Part shown: positions 46,101-54,223 of the stretch, piece after piece
Layout of the letters: each line of letters starts with the position of its first letter
Numbering within the stretch: position 1 is the stretch's first letter
Origin: Bacteroidales bacterium
GTDB taxonomy: Bacteria > Bacteroidota > Bacteroidia > Bacteroidales > PXBB01
DNA length: 56,379 nt
Assembly (NCBI GenBank): GCA_028698995.1
Contig: JAQVVM010000028.1
Span: forward strand, 1 to 56,379
Direction of reading: 5' to 3'
The notes under the pieces: model-generated
What the model was told of the DNA's origin: nothing
Databases searched by the model: none
Seen by the model: the letters and a program-made list of their open reading frames with translations, nothing else
Position numbers and translations under genes: made by a program

Positions 46101-46901
46101 CCACCTCAGGTCATATTCAGTGCAAGTGCATATTCTGGTTGCGACCCAATGTCTGTAAACTTTACCGATTTGACAAATGCACAAATTGTATCTTGGGAAT
46201 GGGAATTCGGAGATAATGCATCCTCAAATAATACTTCAAACATTCAAAATCCAACACATCTTTATCAGCAATCAGGTAATTACACTGTTTCCTTAACCAT
46301 TACAACCACTGATGGATGCGAGGTAACTTCATCAATAAATGACTTTATCACCATTTATCCAAAACCGGAAGCGGCTTTTAATTTTTACCCATTAAACGGC
46401 ACTACAGAAGATCCAATGATTAATTTCTTTGATGCTTCAACCAATGCAACAAGATGGTTTTGGAATTTTGGGGATTATGCTTCTGAAAACAACAATTTTT
46501 CAATTGATCAAAATACTTCACATAGTTTCTCAAGAGAAGGTGATTATACAATTACTTTACACGTAGAATCTCAAAATGGCTGCATAGATTCTACCAGTGA
46601 AAATATAAAGATTGTTCCTGAATATGCACTTTTCATACCCAATGCCTTCACACCAGACGGAGACGGTCTTAATGACTATTTTAATGTTTACGGAAGTAAT
46701 ATCGTTGAAGTAAGAATGACTATTTTCAACAGATGGGGAGATTTGATTTTTGAAACTGACGACATGAATAATCCATGGGACGGACATTCAGAAGTAGATA
46801 ATGAAGTGTTTATGCAAGATACGTATTCATACAGAATCATTGTAAAGGACTATTTTGGGAAGAAGCATTATTATAATGGTCAAGTTAATTTAATTCATTA
46901 A
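43152..46901 (+). CDS. Giant T9SS type-B cargo protein, glycine-rich N-terminus (paralog 1)
   Basis: 1249 residues. Signal peptide ending near NLIFSQ, then a ~440-residue domain with dense glycine stretches (MGNGGGGSGGQ, MGGGGGGNGGVGGRGG, GPGGGGGGGA). Ig-like domains follow (SGPNNFTSN type), then one 219-residue supermodule of three Ig-like repeats: SNNAGN-, WNTGD- and WSPSTGL-type. Two PKD domains come next (SWEWEFGDNAS, RWFWNFGD) and a CHU_C domain closes it (IPNAFTPDGDGLNDYF, IFNRWGD, WDG), marking export by T9SS with type B sorting. It is probably a surface or matrix protein. The glycine-rich domain is shared with the adjacent 1730-residue paralog. Confidence 0.88.
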   Translation: MKKLYLIILFICITLIKSNLIFSQNISGIINPSQNVIEIDYCKNSVIVPSTVGFSISNKVLLIQMMGAIIDTTNTPNSGSILNYGNAGNYEFAVISNIVGNEIFFRDSIQRTYNVNDRVQIVKAAVYNNVTVNDTLTCLPWNGLYGGILLLEVSGTLTLNAPIDVSNKGFLGGEKFVVSGACNTIEPNYVMGSIYIRPKGEGIANLSMGQRGGIAPMGNGGGGSGGQVAMATQTDAWYMGGGGGGNGGVGGRGGKSSTFCTIRWEGGLGGKSLTYTPLDNKIFMAGGGGVGHHRYTTSGNESGTNGGGTVIIKANNLVCNNKTIFSNALDVPDTLYNVGRSGGGAGGTIVLEVQNYVGNLNVVARGGKGGDNSGPSLVGPGGGGGGGAVWVNQATFPTNINVNLSGGSNGVHTANNNPWGSTSGTAGTVFTGLSLLQTSNATFVPAAQAANVLTNSPICEGDNIMLTASSVPPNVTYVWSGPNNFTSNAQNPTIPNADTLNAGTYSLSLIINGCPGPLTTANVYVGQYPNAPTTINDTTCFGSPNPGLTANGIDLKWYGNSNLTTLLSTDSIYYPTVTNIGTYTFYVTQSDSLCESSYAEIKLTILPSITVPPVPNQSICSGTPVQPFIANGNGIFTWYSDSLLTNVIAVNDTFIPNVTAPGTYNYYLMVYDTVLLCPSQPQHIVLEIYPMPLALASNDTSICIGTSATLNVNYNNSVPTTISWSNGYNTPQITTTPLSDVTYYVSIENICGIAEDSVKVFVNPLPVTSTSPDTSVCGGEPVNLSASGGNSYIWSNNAGNSASVIVTPISSTTYTVTVTDNNSCSQIDSVHIFVISHPIADAGIDTGICIGSSLQLNATGGLNYIWNTGDTIPNITVTPNSNSLYSVTVTDNFNCSSKDSVMVQVWSLPTAFAGNDILLCIGNIDTLNATGGVSYLWSPSTGLSNPASGNPIITPTSTITYTVIVSDIHSCSASDDVIVSVYPPPQVIFSASAYSGCDPMSVNFTDLTNAQIVSWEWEFGDNASSNNTSNIQNPTHLYQQSGNYTVSLTITTTDGCEVTSSINDFITIYPKPEAAFNFYPLNGTTEDPMINFFDASTNATRWFWNFGDYASENNNFSIDQNTSHSFSREGDYTITLHVESQNGCIDSTSENIKIVPEYALFIPNAFTPDGDGLNDYFNVYGSNIVEVRMTIFNRWGDLIFETDDMNNPWDGHSEVDNEVFMQDTYSYRIIVKDYFGKKHYYNGQVNLIH
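45444..46100 (+). repeat. Single copy of the 657-bp (219-residue) Ig supermodule
   Basis: From the PLP-type boundary at 45444 to the equivalent P-P-P boundary at 46101 is exactly 657 bp. It contains three Ig-like domains in the same A-B-C order as the neighbouring paralog (SNNAGN, WNTGD, WSPSTGL), there present three times. Confidence 0.8.
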
Positions 46902-46928
46902 AATCATTCCTAATTACTCTATTAATAT

Positions 46929-46936
46929 TAAGTTTG
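46929..46936 (+). promoter_or_regulatory. Candidate -7 box (TAAGTTTG) between the paralogs
   Basis: Exact TAnnTTTG match in the 45-bp gap. Transcription would begin near 46943, only a few bases before ATG 46947. It may give the second paralog independent expression. Confidence 0.4.
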
Positions 46937-46946
46937 CAGAAAAAAA

Positions 46947-49900
46947 ATGAAAAATTTTTTTCTTAAAGGACTCCTTTTTTCAATACTTGTTTTATCTGTT
47001 TCAACAGGACATTCTCAAAACATTTCAGGAATTGTAAACCCTTCCCAAAATGTGCTTGAATATAATTTTTGTCGTAATTCTGTTATAGTTCCTGCAACAA
47101 CCGGATTTAACATAAACGATAAAATATTATTGATTCAAATGATGGGTGCCACCGTTGACACGACAAATACACCAAATAGTGGTTCAATTATCAATTATGG
47201 TAATGCTGGAAACTATGAATTTGCAATTATTTCAGATATTGTTGGTAATGAGATATTCTTAAGGGATTCAGTGCAAAGAAATTACAATAATAATGGCAGA
47301 ATACAGATAGTTAAAGTTGCAGTTTACAACAATGCCACAATTGTTGATACACTTAAGTGCAATCCATGGAATGGTTTACATGGTGGCATTTTGGTTTTGG
47401 AGGTCTCCGGAACTTTAACTTTCAATGCCCCTATTGATGTAAGTAACTGTGGTTTCTTAGGAGGTGAGAAATTTGCCGTTTCCGGTTTATGTTTAAGTAC
47501 TGAACCACGTTATATCATGGCAAGTTTATATGCTAGAATAAAAGGAGAAGGAATAGCTCACCTTCCAAGTTCGCAAAGAGGAGGCATTGGTGCTATGGGC
47601 AATGGTGGAGGTGGTTCAGGTGGTCAGGAAGCCATGGCTGTTCAAACCGATGCATGGTATATGGGCGGCGGAGGAGGCGGCAATGGTGGTGAAGGTGGAA
47701 GAGGTGGTAAATCTTCAACTTTTTGCTCAATAAGATGGGAAGGTGGATTAGGAGGTAAGAGTCTTACATATTCTCCCGTTGATAATAAAATTTTTATGGC
47801 CGGAGGCGGTGGTGTTGGTCACCACAGATACGCCACTACAGGTAATGAAGCTGGAACAAATGGTGGCGGTACTGTCATTATTAAGGCCAATAACGTGGTT
47901 TGTAATAATAAAACAATTATTTCCAATGCTTTGAATGTTCCTGATACTTTATATAATGTAGGACGTAGCGGTGGTGGTGCAGGTGGCACGGTTGTACTGG
48001 AAGTACAAAACTACGTTGGAAACCTTAATATTATTGCAAAAGGCGGTAAAGGAGGAAATAACTCCGGCCCAAGTTATGTTGGTCCAGGTGGTGGTGGTGG
48101 CGGTGGTGTGGTATGGGTTAGTCAAACTCTTTTTCCATCTAATATTAATACAGATCTAATGGGCGGAGAAAATGGATTACAGACTCAACTCGGCAACAGC
48201 CCTTGGGGCTCAACGCCTGGATCATCTGGTACTGTCTTCACAGGACTTTCGTTACTTCAAACTTCAGGAGCAGTATTTGTTCCTGTTTCAACTGTAACAA
48301 ATATTGTTACAAACAGCCCTGTTTGCACAGGAGAGGATATAACACTTTTTTCGGGAAGTGTGCCCCCAAATGTTTTTTACGTGTGGAACGGACCTAATAA
48401 TTTCACATCTAGCCTTCAGAATCCAGTAATTTCAAACCCTGATACATTAAATTCCGGCATTTACACTTTGGAAGTAATTGTTGAGGGTTGTCCCGGACCT
48501 GCTGCTTCAACATATGTTCATGTGGGGGCAATTCCAGCAACTCCCCAAGCATTAAACGACACTATTTGCTTTGGCAATACAACTCCTGTACTTTTTGCAT
48601 CAGGTAACAATATAACTTGGTATGCAGATTCAGCATTAAGCACAGTCCTCTCAAACGACAGCATATTTTACCCAAACAATATTAATGTAGGTAACTACAA
48701 TTTTTATTGCACACAAAAGGACAGCTTGTGTGAAAGCTTAGCAAAAGAAGTCTCTCTGGTGGTTTTGCCAACTCCTGCCCCTCCGACAGTACAAAACCAA
48801 CAAGTCTGCTTTGGTGAACCTATTCAACCATTTATAGCCATAGGTAACGGGGTTACTACTTGGTACAGCGATTCATTACTTACTGATACTATTATTTTAG
48901 GGGATACTCTTATCCCCATGGAAAGTTCACCCGGAATTTACAACTATTATGTTACTTTTTTTGACACATCTTACCTATGCCAGAGTCAGACTCAGCACGT
49001 TACATTAACAATAAGTCCTTTACCATATGCAACTGTTAATAATGATACATCTTTGTGTAAGGGAGACACATTAACTCTTTTTGTAAATTACGACAATAGT
49101 ATAACATCTACTATAAGCTGGTCGGATGGTTCAGATACCCCAACTATTGATATTGTCCCTGAAAGCGATACAATCTACTATGTTAGCATTGGAACCACAT
49201 GTGGTATAGCTTACGATTCAGTATCAATTACTGTAAACCCTTTACCAATTGTAACTACAAGTCCTGACACATTGATATGCGGAGGTGAATTGGTACAACT
49301 TACTGCATCCGGAGGATCTACCTATTTATGGAGTCATAATGCGGGTAATTCAGACACGGTCATTGTTGCCCCTGTAATTACAACGACATTTAAGGTAACA
49401 GTTACAGATACCAATAGCTGCATACAAACAGACAGTACCCTAGTAACTGTTATCAGCCACCCTATTGCTGAAGCAGGGAATGACACAAGTATATGTGATG
49501 GTTTAAGCGTACAGTTAACTGCTACGGGAGGAAATACATATTTATGGAATACAGGAGATACAACCCAAACTATTGAGATTATTCCTGTCAACAGCTCTCA
49601 TTATAGTGTTACCGTTTCAGATATTAATAATTGTAAAGGCAAAGACTCCGTTTATGTTCATTTATGGCCTTTACCCAACGCAAATGCCGGCAGTAATAAA
49701 TCAGTTTGTATTGGCAACAGTGATACCTTAAATGCCTCAGGAGGTGTTAATTATCTCTGGAGTCCCACTATTGGTCTTGATAATCCAGCAATATCAAATC
49801 CAATTGTTACGCCTCTTTCCACAACAACATATTCTGTGATAGTGTCAGATAATCATTCGTGTTCTTCAAGTGATGAAATTATTGTAACAGTAAACCCTTT

Positions 49901-52139
49901 ACCAATTGTTAGTATAAGCCCTGATACTGTTGTTTGTGGTGGAGAAACAGTATTCTTGACTGCAAGCGGTGGGTCTGTTTACCAATGGAGCCACAACGCT
50001 GGAAATACTGCATCAGTAAGCGTTTCGCCTATTAGTTCAACAACTTATACAGTGATTGTTACTGACACCAATTCCTGTACTCAAATGGACAGCTCAGTTG
50101 TGTCAGTTGTTAGTTACCCTCCGGCAGATGCAGGAAATGATACCAGTATCTGTACCGGTTCAAGCGTTCAGATAAGTGCAAGCGGAGGACTGACATACCT
50201 TTGGAATACAGGAGATGTTTCTCCAACAATTGATATAACCCCAGACTCAAATCAATATTATATTGTTACTGTTACAGATATAAACAATTGCAGCTCAAAA
50301 GATTCTGTTCTGGTTCAATTGTTAGCACTCCCAATTGCTTTTGCAGGTAATGATATTTCTATATGTATTGGCAATTCTGATACGCTGGATGCTTCAGGAG
50401 GACAGACATATCAATGGAGTCCTACATCAGGATTAAACGATCCTGCAATTTCGAACCCAATTGTAACACCAACAGTTACAACAACATATACTGTTACAGT
50501 ATCAGATAATTATTCCTGCTCTACAAGTGACCAAATAATTGTAAATGTGAACTCTTTACCAATTATTGGGATAAGTCCTGATACCAGTGTTTGTGGAGGA
50601 GAAGTAGTTACATTAACTGCAAGCGGAGGTATTACCTACCAATGGAGTCATAACGCTGGAAATACGGCAACAGTAAGTGTCTCACCGGTTAGTTCTACAA
50701 CTTACACTGTGATTGTTACAGACACAAACTCCTGTTCACAAATAGGAAACACTGCAGTAACAGTTATCAGCTATCCAAATGCATCAGCAGGAAATGACAC
50801 CAGCATCTGCACAGGCTCCGGTGTACAACTTACAGCTACAGGGGGAGTTACATATGTGTGGAACACAGGGGATTCCACTTCTGTTATAAATGCAACTCCA
50901 TTTTCAGATGTTTATTATTTTGTAACTGTTACAGATAACTTTAACTGTAGTTCGAGTGATTCAGTTCATGTACATTTATGGAGTTTACCTATTGTTTCTG
51001 CCGGCAATGATATAGCAATCTGTTCAGGTAGTAGTGATTCTCTTAATGCCACCGGCGGGTTAAGCTATCAATGGAGTCCATCTGCCGGATTAAATAATCC
51101 TTTCATTTCAAACCCGGTTGTAACACCTTCTGTATCTACAACATATACTGTAACAGCAGCTGACATTAATTCATGCTCTGCCACTGATGAAATAATTGTT
51201 ATTGTAAATCCATTACCTATTGTAAGTGCAAGCTCCGACACTTCTATTTGTATAGGGGATTCTATCAGTATTTCGGCATTCGGTGGCACTGATTATTTAT
51301 GGAGCCAAAACGCAGGTGATTCGGCAACAGTAGTTGTTAGTCCTTCAACTACAACAACATATTCAGTTACAATAACTGATGCCCATAGTTGTTCAGAAAC
51401 AGACAATGTAATTGTTACCACAATGCCTTTACCGGTTATCTTTATTACAGGAGATCCTTTTCTATGTGAAAATTATTCCACAACTCTAACGGCATCAGGA
51501 GGATTAAATTATTATTGGAATACCGGAGTAAATTCACCATCAATTACCGTTTCCCCTATGAGCAACGAAACCTATAGTGTTACTGTTACAGATTCCAATA
51601 GTTGCTCAAACGATGAGTCTATCAATGTTAGTGTTTTTCCTGCATTTTATGTAAGTATGAACAGTGACTTTGAGCCATTGAATGAAATTACCCAAGGACA
51701 GATAATTATTTTTACAGTTACTCCCGTAAACCTAGAGAGCTATGATTTCTTCATTAATAATGAGCTTGTTCAGTCAGGGAATTTAAATACTTTTTCCAGT
51801 GGATCAATAAATAATAATGATACTGTTTCAGTTATTGCCTACAATCAATACGGGTGCCCCAGTTATTCTGAATCAATCATTGTGATTGTAAAAGAACTGC
51901 CAAATGCTTTTACGCCCCATGATGGAGATGGTATTAATGATATTTTTGCAGAAGGTCTTGATCTGAAAATTATTAATAAATGGGGGCAAGAGCTATACAA
52001 AGGCACTGAAGGCTGGAACGGGAAATACAGGGAAGAAAATGTATCACCGGGAACCTATTTTTACATCATCGAGTTAAACAACAACACGCCTCATCAAAAA
52101 ACACTGACCGGAACTATAACTTTGGTTATTGGGCAATGA
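46947..52139 (+). CDS. Giant T9SS type-B cargo protein, glycine-rich N-terminus (paralog 2)
   Basis: 1730 residues. Signal peptide ending near STGHSQ. The first ~440 residues are closely similar to paralog 1, including SGIVNPSQNV, LLIQMMGATVDTTNTPNSGS, the Gly-rich segments and TVFTGLSLLQTS. Two intermediate Ig-like domains follow. Three tandem 219-residue A-B-C supermodules come next, then two more Ig-like domains, a ~75-residue spacer and a short CHU_C domain (LPNAFTPHDGDGINDIF, IINKWGQ, GWNGKY, SPGTYFYII) for T9SS sorting. Tandem duplication of paralog 1 followed by internal expansion explains the size difference. Domain order and repeat phase are intact, and there is no frameshift. The ligand is unknown. 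Confidence 0.88.
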   Translation: MKNFFLKGLLFSILVLSVSTGHSQNISGIVNPSQNVLEYNFCRNSVIVPATTGFNINDKILLIQMMGATVDTTNTPNSGSIINYGNAGNYEFAIISDIVGNEIFLRDSVQRNYNNNGRIQIVKVAVYNNATIVDTLKCNPWNGLHGGILVLEVSGTLTFNAPIDVSNCGFLGGEKFAVSGLCLSTEPRYIMASLYARIKGEGIAHLPSSQRGGIGAMGNGGGGSGGQEAMAVQTDAWYMGGGGGGNGGEGGRGGKSSTFCSIRWEGGLGGKSLTYSPVDNKIFMAGGGGVGHHRYATTGNEAGTNGGGTVIIKANNVVCNNKTIISNALNVPDTLYNVGRSGGGAGGTVVLEVQNYVGNLNIIAKGGKGGNNSGPSYVGPGGGGGGGVVWVSQTLFPSNINTDLMGGENGLQTQLGNSPWGSTPGSSGTVFTGLSLLQTSGAVFVPVSTVTNIVTNSPVCTGEDITLFSGSVPPNVFYVWNGPNNFTSSLQNPVISNPDTLNSGIYTLEVIVEGCPGPAASTYVHVGAIPATPQALNDTICFGNTTPVLFASGNNITWYADSALSTVLSNDSIFYPNNINVGNYNFYCTQKDSLCESLAKEVSLVVLPTPAPPTVQNQQVCFGEPIQPFIAIGNGVTTWYSDSLLTDTIILGDTLIPMESSPGIYNYYVTFFDTSYLCQSQTQHVTLTISPLPYATVNNDTSLCKGDTLTLFVNYDNSITSTISWSDGSDTPTIDIVPESDTIYYVSIGTTCGIAYDSVSITVNPLPIVTTSPDTLICGGELVQLTASGGSTYLWSHNAGNSDTVIVAPVITTTFKVTVTDTNSCIQTDSTLVTVISHPIAEAGNDTSICDGLSVQLTATGGNTYLWNTGDTTQTIEIIPVNSSHYSVTVSDINNCKGKDSVYVHLWPLPNANAGSNKSVCIGNSDTLNASGGVNYLWSPTIGLDNPAISNPIVTPLSTTTYSVIVSDNHSCSSSDEIIVTVNPLPIVSISPDTVVCGGETVFLTASGGSVYQWSHNAGNTASVSVSPISSTTYTVIVTDTNSCTQMDSSVVSVVSYPPADAGNDTSICTGSSVQISASGGLTYLWNTGDVSPTIDITPDSNQYYIVTVTDINNCSSKDSVLVQLLALPIAFAGNDISICIGNSDTLDASGGQTYQWSPTSGLNDPAISNPIVTPTVTTTYTVTVSDNYSCSTSDQIIVNVNSLPIIGISPDTSVCGGEVVTLTASGGITYQWSHNAGNTATVSVSPVSSTTYTVIVTDTNSCSQIGNTAVTVISYPNASAGNDTSICTGSGVQLTATGGVTYVWNTGDSTSVINATPFSDVYYFVTVTDNFNCSSSDSVHVHLWSLPIVSAGNDIAICSGSSDSLNATGGLSYQWSPSAGLNNPFISNPVVTPSVSTTYTVTAADINSCSATDEIIVIVNPLPIVSASSDTSICIGDSISISAFGGTDYLWSQNAGDSATVVVSPSTTTTYSVTITDAHSCSETDNVIVTTMPLPVIFITGDPFLCENYSTTLTASGGLNYYWNTGVNSPSITVSPMSNETYSVTVTDSNSCSNDESINVSVFPAFYVSMNSDFEPLNEITQGQIIIFTVTPVNLESYDFFINNELVQSGNLNTFSSGSINNNDTVSVIAYNQYGCPSYSESIIVIVKELPNAFTPHDGDGINDIFAEGLDLKIINKWGQELYKGTEGWNGKYREENVSPGTYFYIIELNNNTPHQKTLTGTITLVIGQ
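49242..51212 (+). repeat. Three tandem 657-bp Ig supermodules
   Basis: The P-L-P-I boundary codons recur at 49242, 49899, 50556 and 51213, exactly 657 bp apart each time (219 residues). Every unit has the order CGGE/SHNAGN (A), WNTGD (B), WSP-GL-NPAISNP (C). No insertion or deletion separates the units, although codons have diverged. Confidence 0.9.
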
Positions 52140-52177
52140 TATTAATCATATAATTTCAATTTGTAGCACATTTTTAT

Positions 52178-52185
52178 TAATTTTG
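52178..52185 (+). promoter_or_regulatory. Bacteroidota -7 promoter box (TAATTTTG)
   Basis: Exact TAnnTTTG match 20 bp before ATG 52206; transcription would start near 52192. Confidence 0.5.
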
Positions 52186-52205
52186 GCAGGCTTATTTTAA
52201 AATGG

Positions 52206-54188
52206 ATGAAGCTATCTGTCATTATTGTTAATTACAATGTAAAATTTTTTCTGGAGCAATGCCTTCAATCGGTCATAACTGCAATGAAAGGAATTCAGGG
52301 GGAGATTATTGTTGTTGATAATAACTCTGTTGACGGTTCTTTGAAAATGCTTAAAGAAAAATTCCCGACTGTAACTTTAATATCAAACATTAAAAACCTT
52401 GGTTTTTCAAAAGCTAATAATCAAGCTATAAAAATTGCAAAAGGCTCCTATATTTTATTGCTAAATCCTGATACCCTTGTAGAAATAGACACTTTCAGAA
52501 AAATTATTGAATTTGCAGACCGTACTCCTGATGCCGGAGGTATCGGTGTCAAAATGATTGACGGCAAAGGCAAATTCCTCCCTGAAAGTAAAAGGAGCCT
52601 CCCTACCCCATCGGTTGCATTTTATAAAATATTCGGTTTAGCCAGATTGTTTCCCAAATCACAAAAATTCGGCAAATACCATCTTACATTCCTGAGTGAG
52701 AACGACACACATAAAGTTGATGTTTTATCCGGAGCATTTATGTTCATCCGAAAAGAAGTTTTAGACAAAATTGGTATGCTGGATGAAACCTTCTTCATGT
52801 ATGGAGAGGATATTGATTTATCATACCGAATAAGTAAAGCAGGTTACAATAATTATTATTTCCCACAAACAAGAATTATTCATTATAAAGGTGAAAGCAC
52901 CAAAAAGAGCAGCGTGAATTATGTTTTTGTTTTTTATAAAGCCATGATCATTTTTGCTCAGAAGCATTTCACAAAAAAAAGGGCAAACACTTTCTCTCTA
53001 CTTATTAATATGGCAATCTATTTCAGGGCATCACTTGCTTTGTTTATGAGATTTTTTAAAAGAATTTCCTTACCTTTAATTGACAGCATCCTGCTTTTTT
53101 CCGGCATGATAGTCATCAAACATCTATGGCAAAATCTGATGCTGGAACATGCTTTTGACTATTACCCCAAAATATTCATATCGTTGGTTGTACCCATTTA
53201 TATTGCTATCTGGCTTTTTTCCGTTTATTTTAACGGTGGTTATGAGAGGCCGGTGAATATTCGAAAAATTATACAAGGCTTATTTATCGGAACGCTTTTA
53301 ATTTTAGTCATTTATGCACTTCTTCCCGAAAGTTTTCGTTTTTCACGTGCACTGATCTTATTGGGGAGTGTTTGGGCCATAATTTCAATGTGTCTTACAA
53401 GAGTTTTTTTTCATGTTTTAAGGCTAAAAGATTTTCGTATTGGATTGCCTTCTAAACGCATTGCAATTATTGGCGATAAAGAAGAAAGTCAGAGAGTGGG
53501 CCTGCTGTTTAACCAATTTACAAACATGCCTGAATTTATCGGTAATGTTTCTTATTCAACATCAGAAGGCGAAATTGATAACGGGAATAATGCTATTGGG
53601 CATTTCTCTCAATTGAATGACATTATTGACATATATAAGATTAATGAATTGGTTTTTTGTGCAAAAGATATTCCTTACACACAGATTATTGACAAAATGA
53701 GCGAACTGCAAAATTCATTCGTTGATTTTAAAATTATTCCTCCTGAAGGATTGTTCCTTGTTGGCAGTAATTCTATTGAAGCCCCTGAAAACCTCTGGTC
53801 AATAAATATCAACACAATCTCAAAAACAGTTAATATCCGAAAAAAAAATTTGCTTGACTTCTTTGTTTCAATATTTTTTTTGGGCACTTATCCATTTCTT
53901 TTTTTCATCAATAAAAATAAGCTGAACCTGCTTCACAATATTTTAACTGTTCTTACATTAAAGAAAACATGGGTAGGTTATTCTAAATTTATTTCTGAAG
54001 GGAAATTACCCAAATTAAAAAATGGCATTCTTACTCCCCTTGACAATTTCAATTTAAAAAATCTTGATAATGATTTATCTCAGAAAATCAATCTTATGTA
54101 TGCAAGGAACTATAAAGCAAGCAATGACATTTTAATAATTTTCAAAAACCTTAACAAATTAGACAGAGACAATACAGAAAATGTTTAA
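52206..54188 (+). CDS. GT2 glycosyltransferase fused to a PHPT-like membrane/Rossmann region
   Basis: 660 residues. Residues 1-~240 are a family 2 (rhamnosyltransferase-like) GT-A domain: LSVIIVNYNVKFFLEQCL, VVDNNSVDGS, LLNPDTLVE, and FFMYGEDIDLSYRISKAGY. Residues ~265-400 contain about five membrane helices. From residue ~418, KRIAIIGDKEES begins a Rossmann (CoA-binding-like) domain as found in polyprenyl glycosylphosphotransferases. A C-terminal segment (KKNLLDFFVSIFFLGTYPFLFF) resembles the sugar-transferase amphipathic entry but lacks the usual catalytic motifs. It is probably a membrane enzyme adding a sugar to a lipid-linked glycan, with the PHPT-like part degenerate or regulatory. It is the only strand-mate upstream of the E2 gene. 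Confidence 0.75.
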   Translation: MKLSVIIVNYNVKFFLEQCLQSVITAMKGIQGEIIVVDNNSVDGSLKMLKEKFPTVTLISNIKNLGFSKANNQAIKIAKGSYILLLNPDTLVEIDTFRKIIEFADRTPDAGGIGVKMIDGKGKFLPESKRSLPTPSVAFYKIFGLARLFPKSQKFGKYHLTFLSENDTHKVDVLSGAFMFIRKEVLDKIGMLDETFFMYGEDIDLSYRISKAGYNNYYFPQTRIIHYKGESTKKSSVNYVFVFYKAMIIFAQKHFTKKRANTFSLLINMAIYFRASLALFMRFFKRISLPLIDSILLFSGMIVIKHLWQNLMLEHAFDYYPKIFISLVVPIYIAIWLFSVYFNGGYERPVNIRKIIQGLFIGTLLILVIYALLPESFRFSRALILLGSVWAIISMCLTRVFFHVLRLKDFRIGLPSKRIAIIGDKEESQRVGLLFNQFTNMPEFIGNVSYSTSEGEIDNGNNAIGHFSQLNDIIDIYKINELVFCAKDIPYTQIIDKMSELQNSFVDFKIIPPEGLFLVGSNSIEAPENLWSININTISKTVNIRKKNLLDFFVSIFFLGTYPFLFFINKNKLNLLHNILTVLTLKKTWVGYSKFISEGKLPKLKNGILTPLDNFNLKNLDNDLSQKINLMYARNYKASNDILIIFKNLNKLDRDNTENV

Positions 54189-54193
54189 TTTTG
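54186..54193 (+). promoter_or_regulatory. E2 gene -7 promoter box (TAATTTTG), overlapping upstream stop
   Basis: The first two bases are part of the TAA stop of the glycosyltransferase gene (54186-54188). Transcription would start near 54200, 24 bases before ATG 54224. Confidence 0.5.
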
Positions 54194-54223
54194 TAAATCA
54201 TATTCAATCTAAATAGCAATAAA

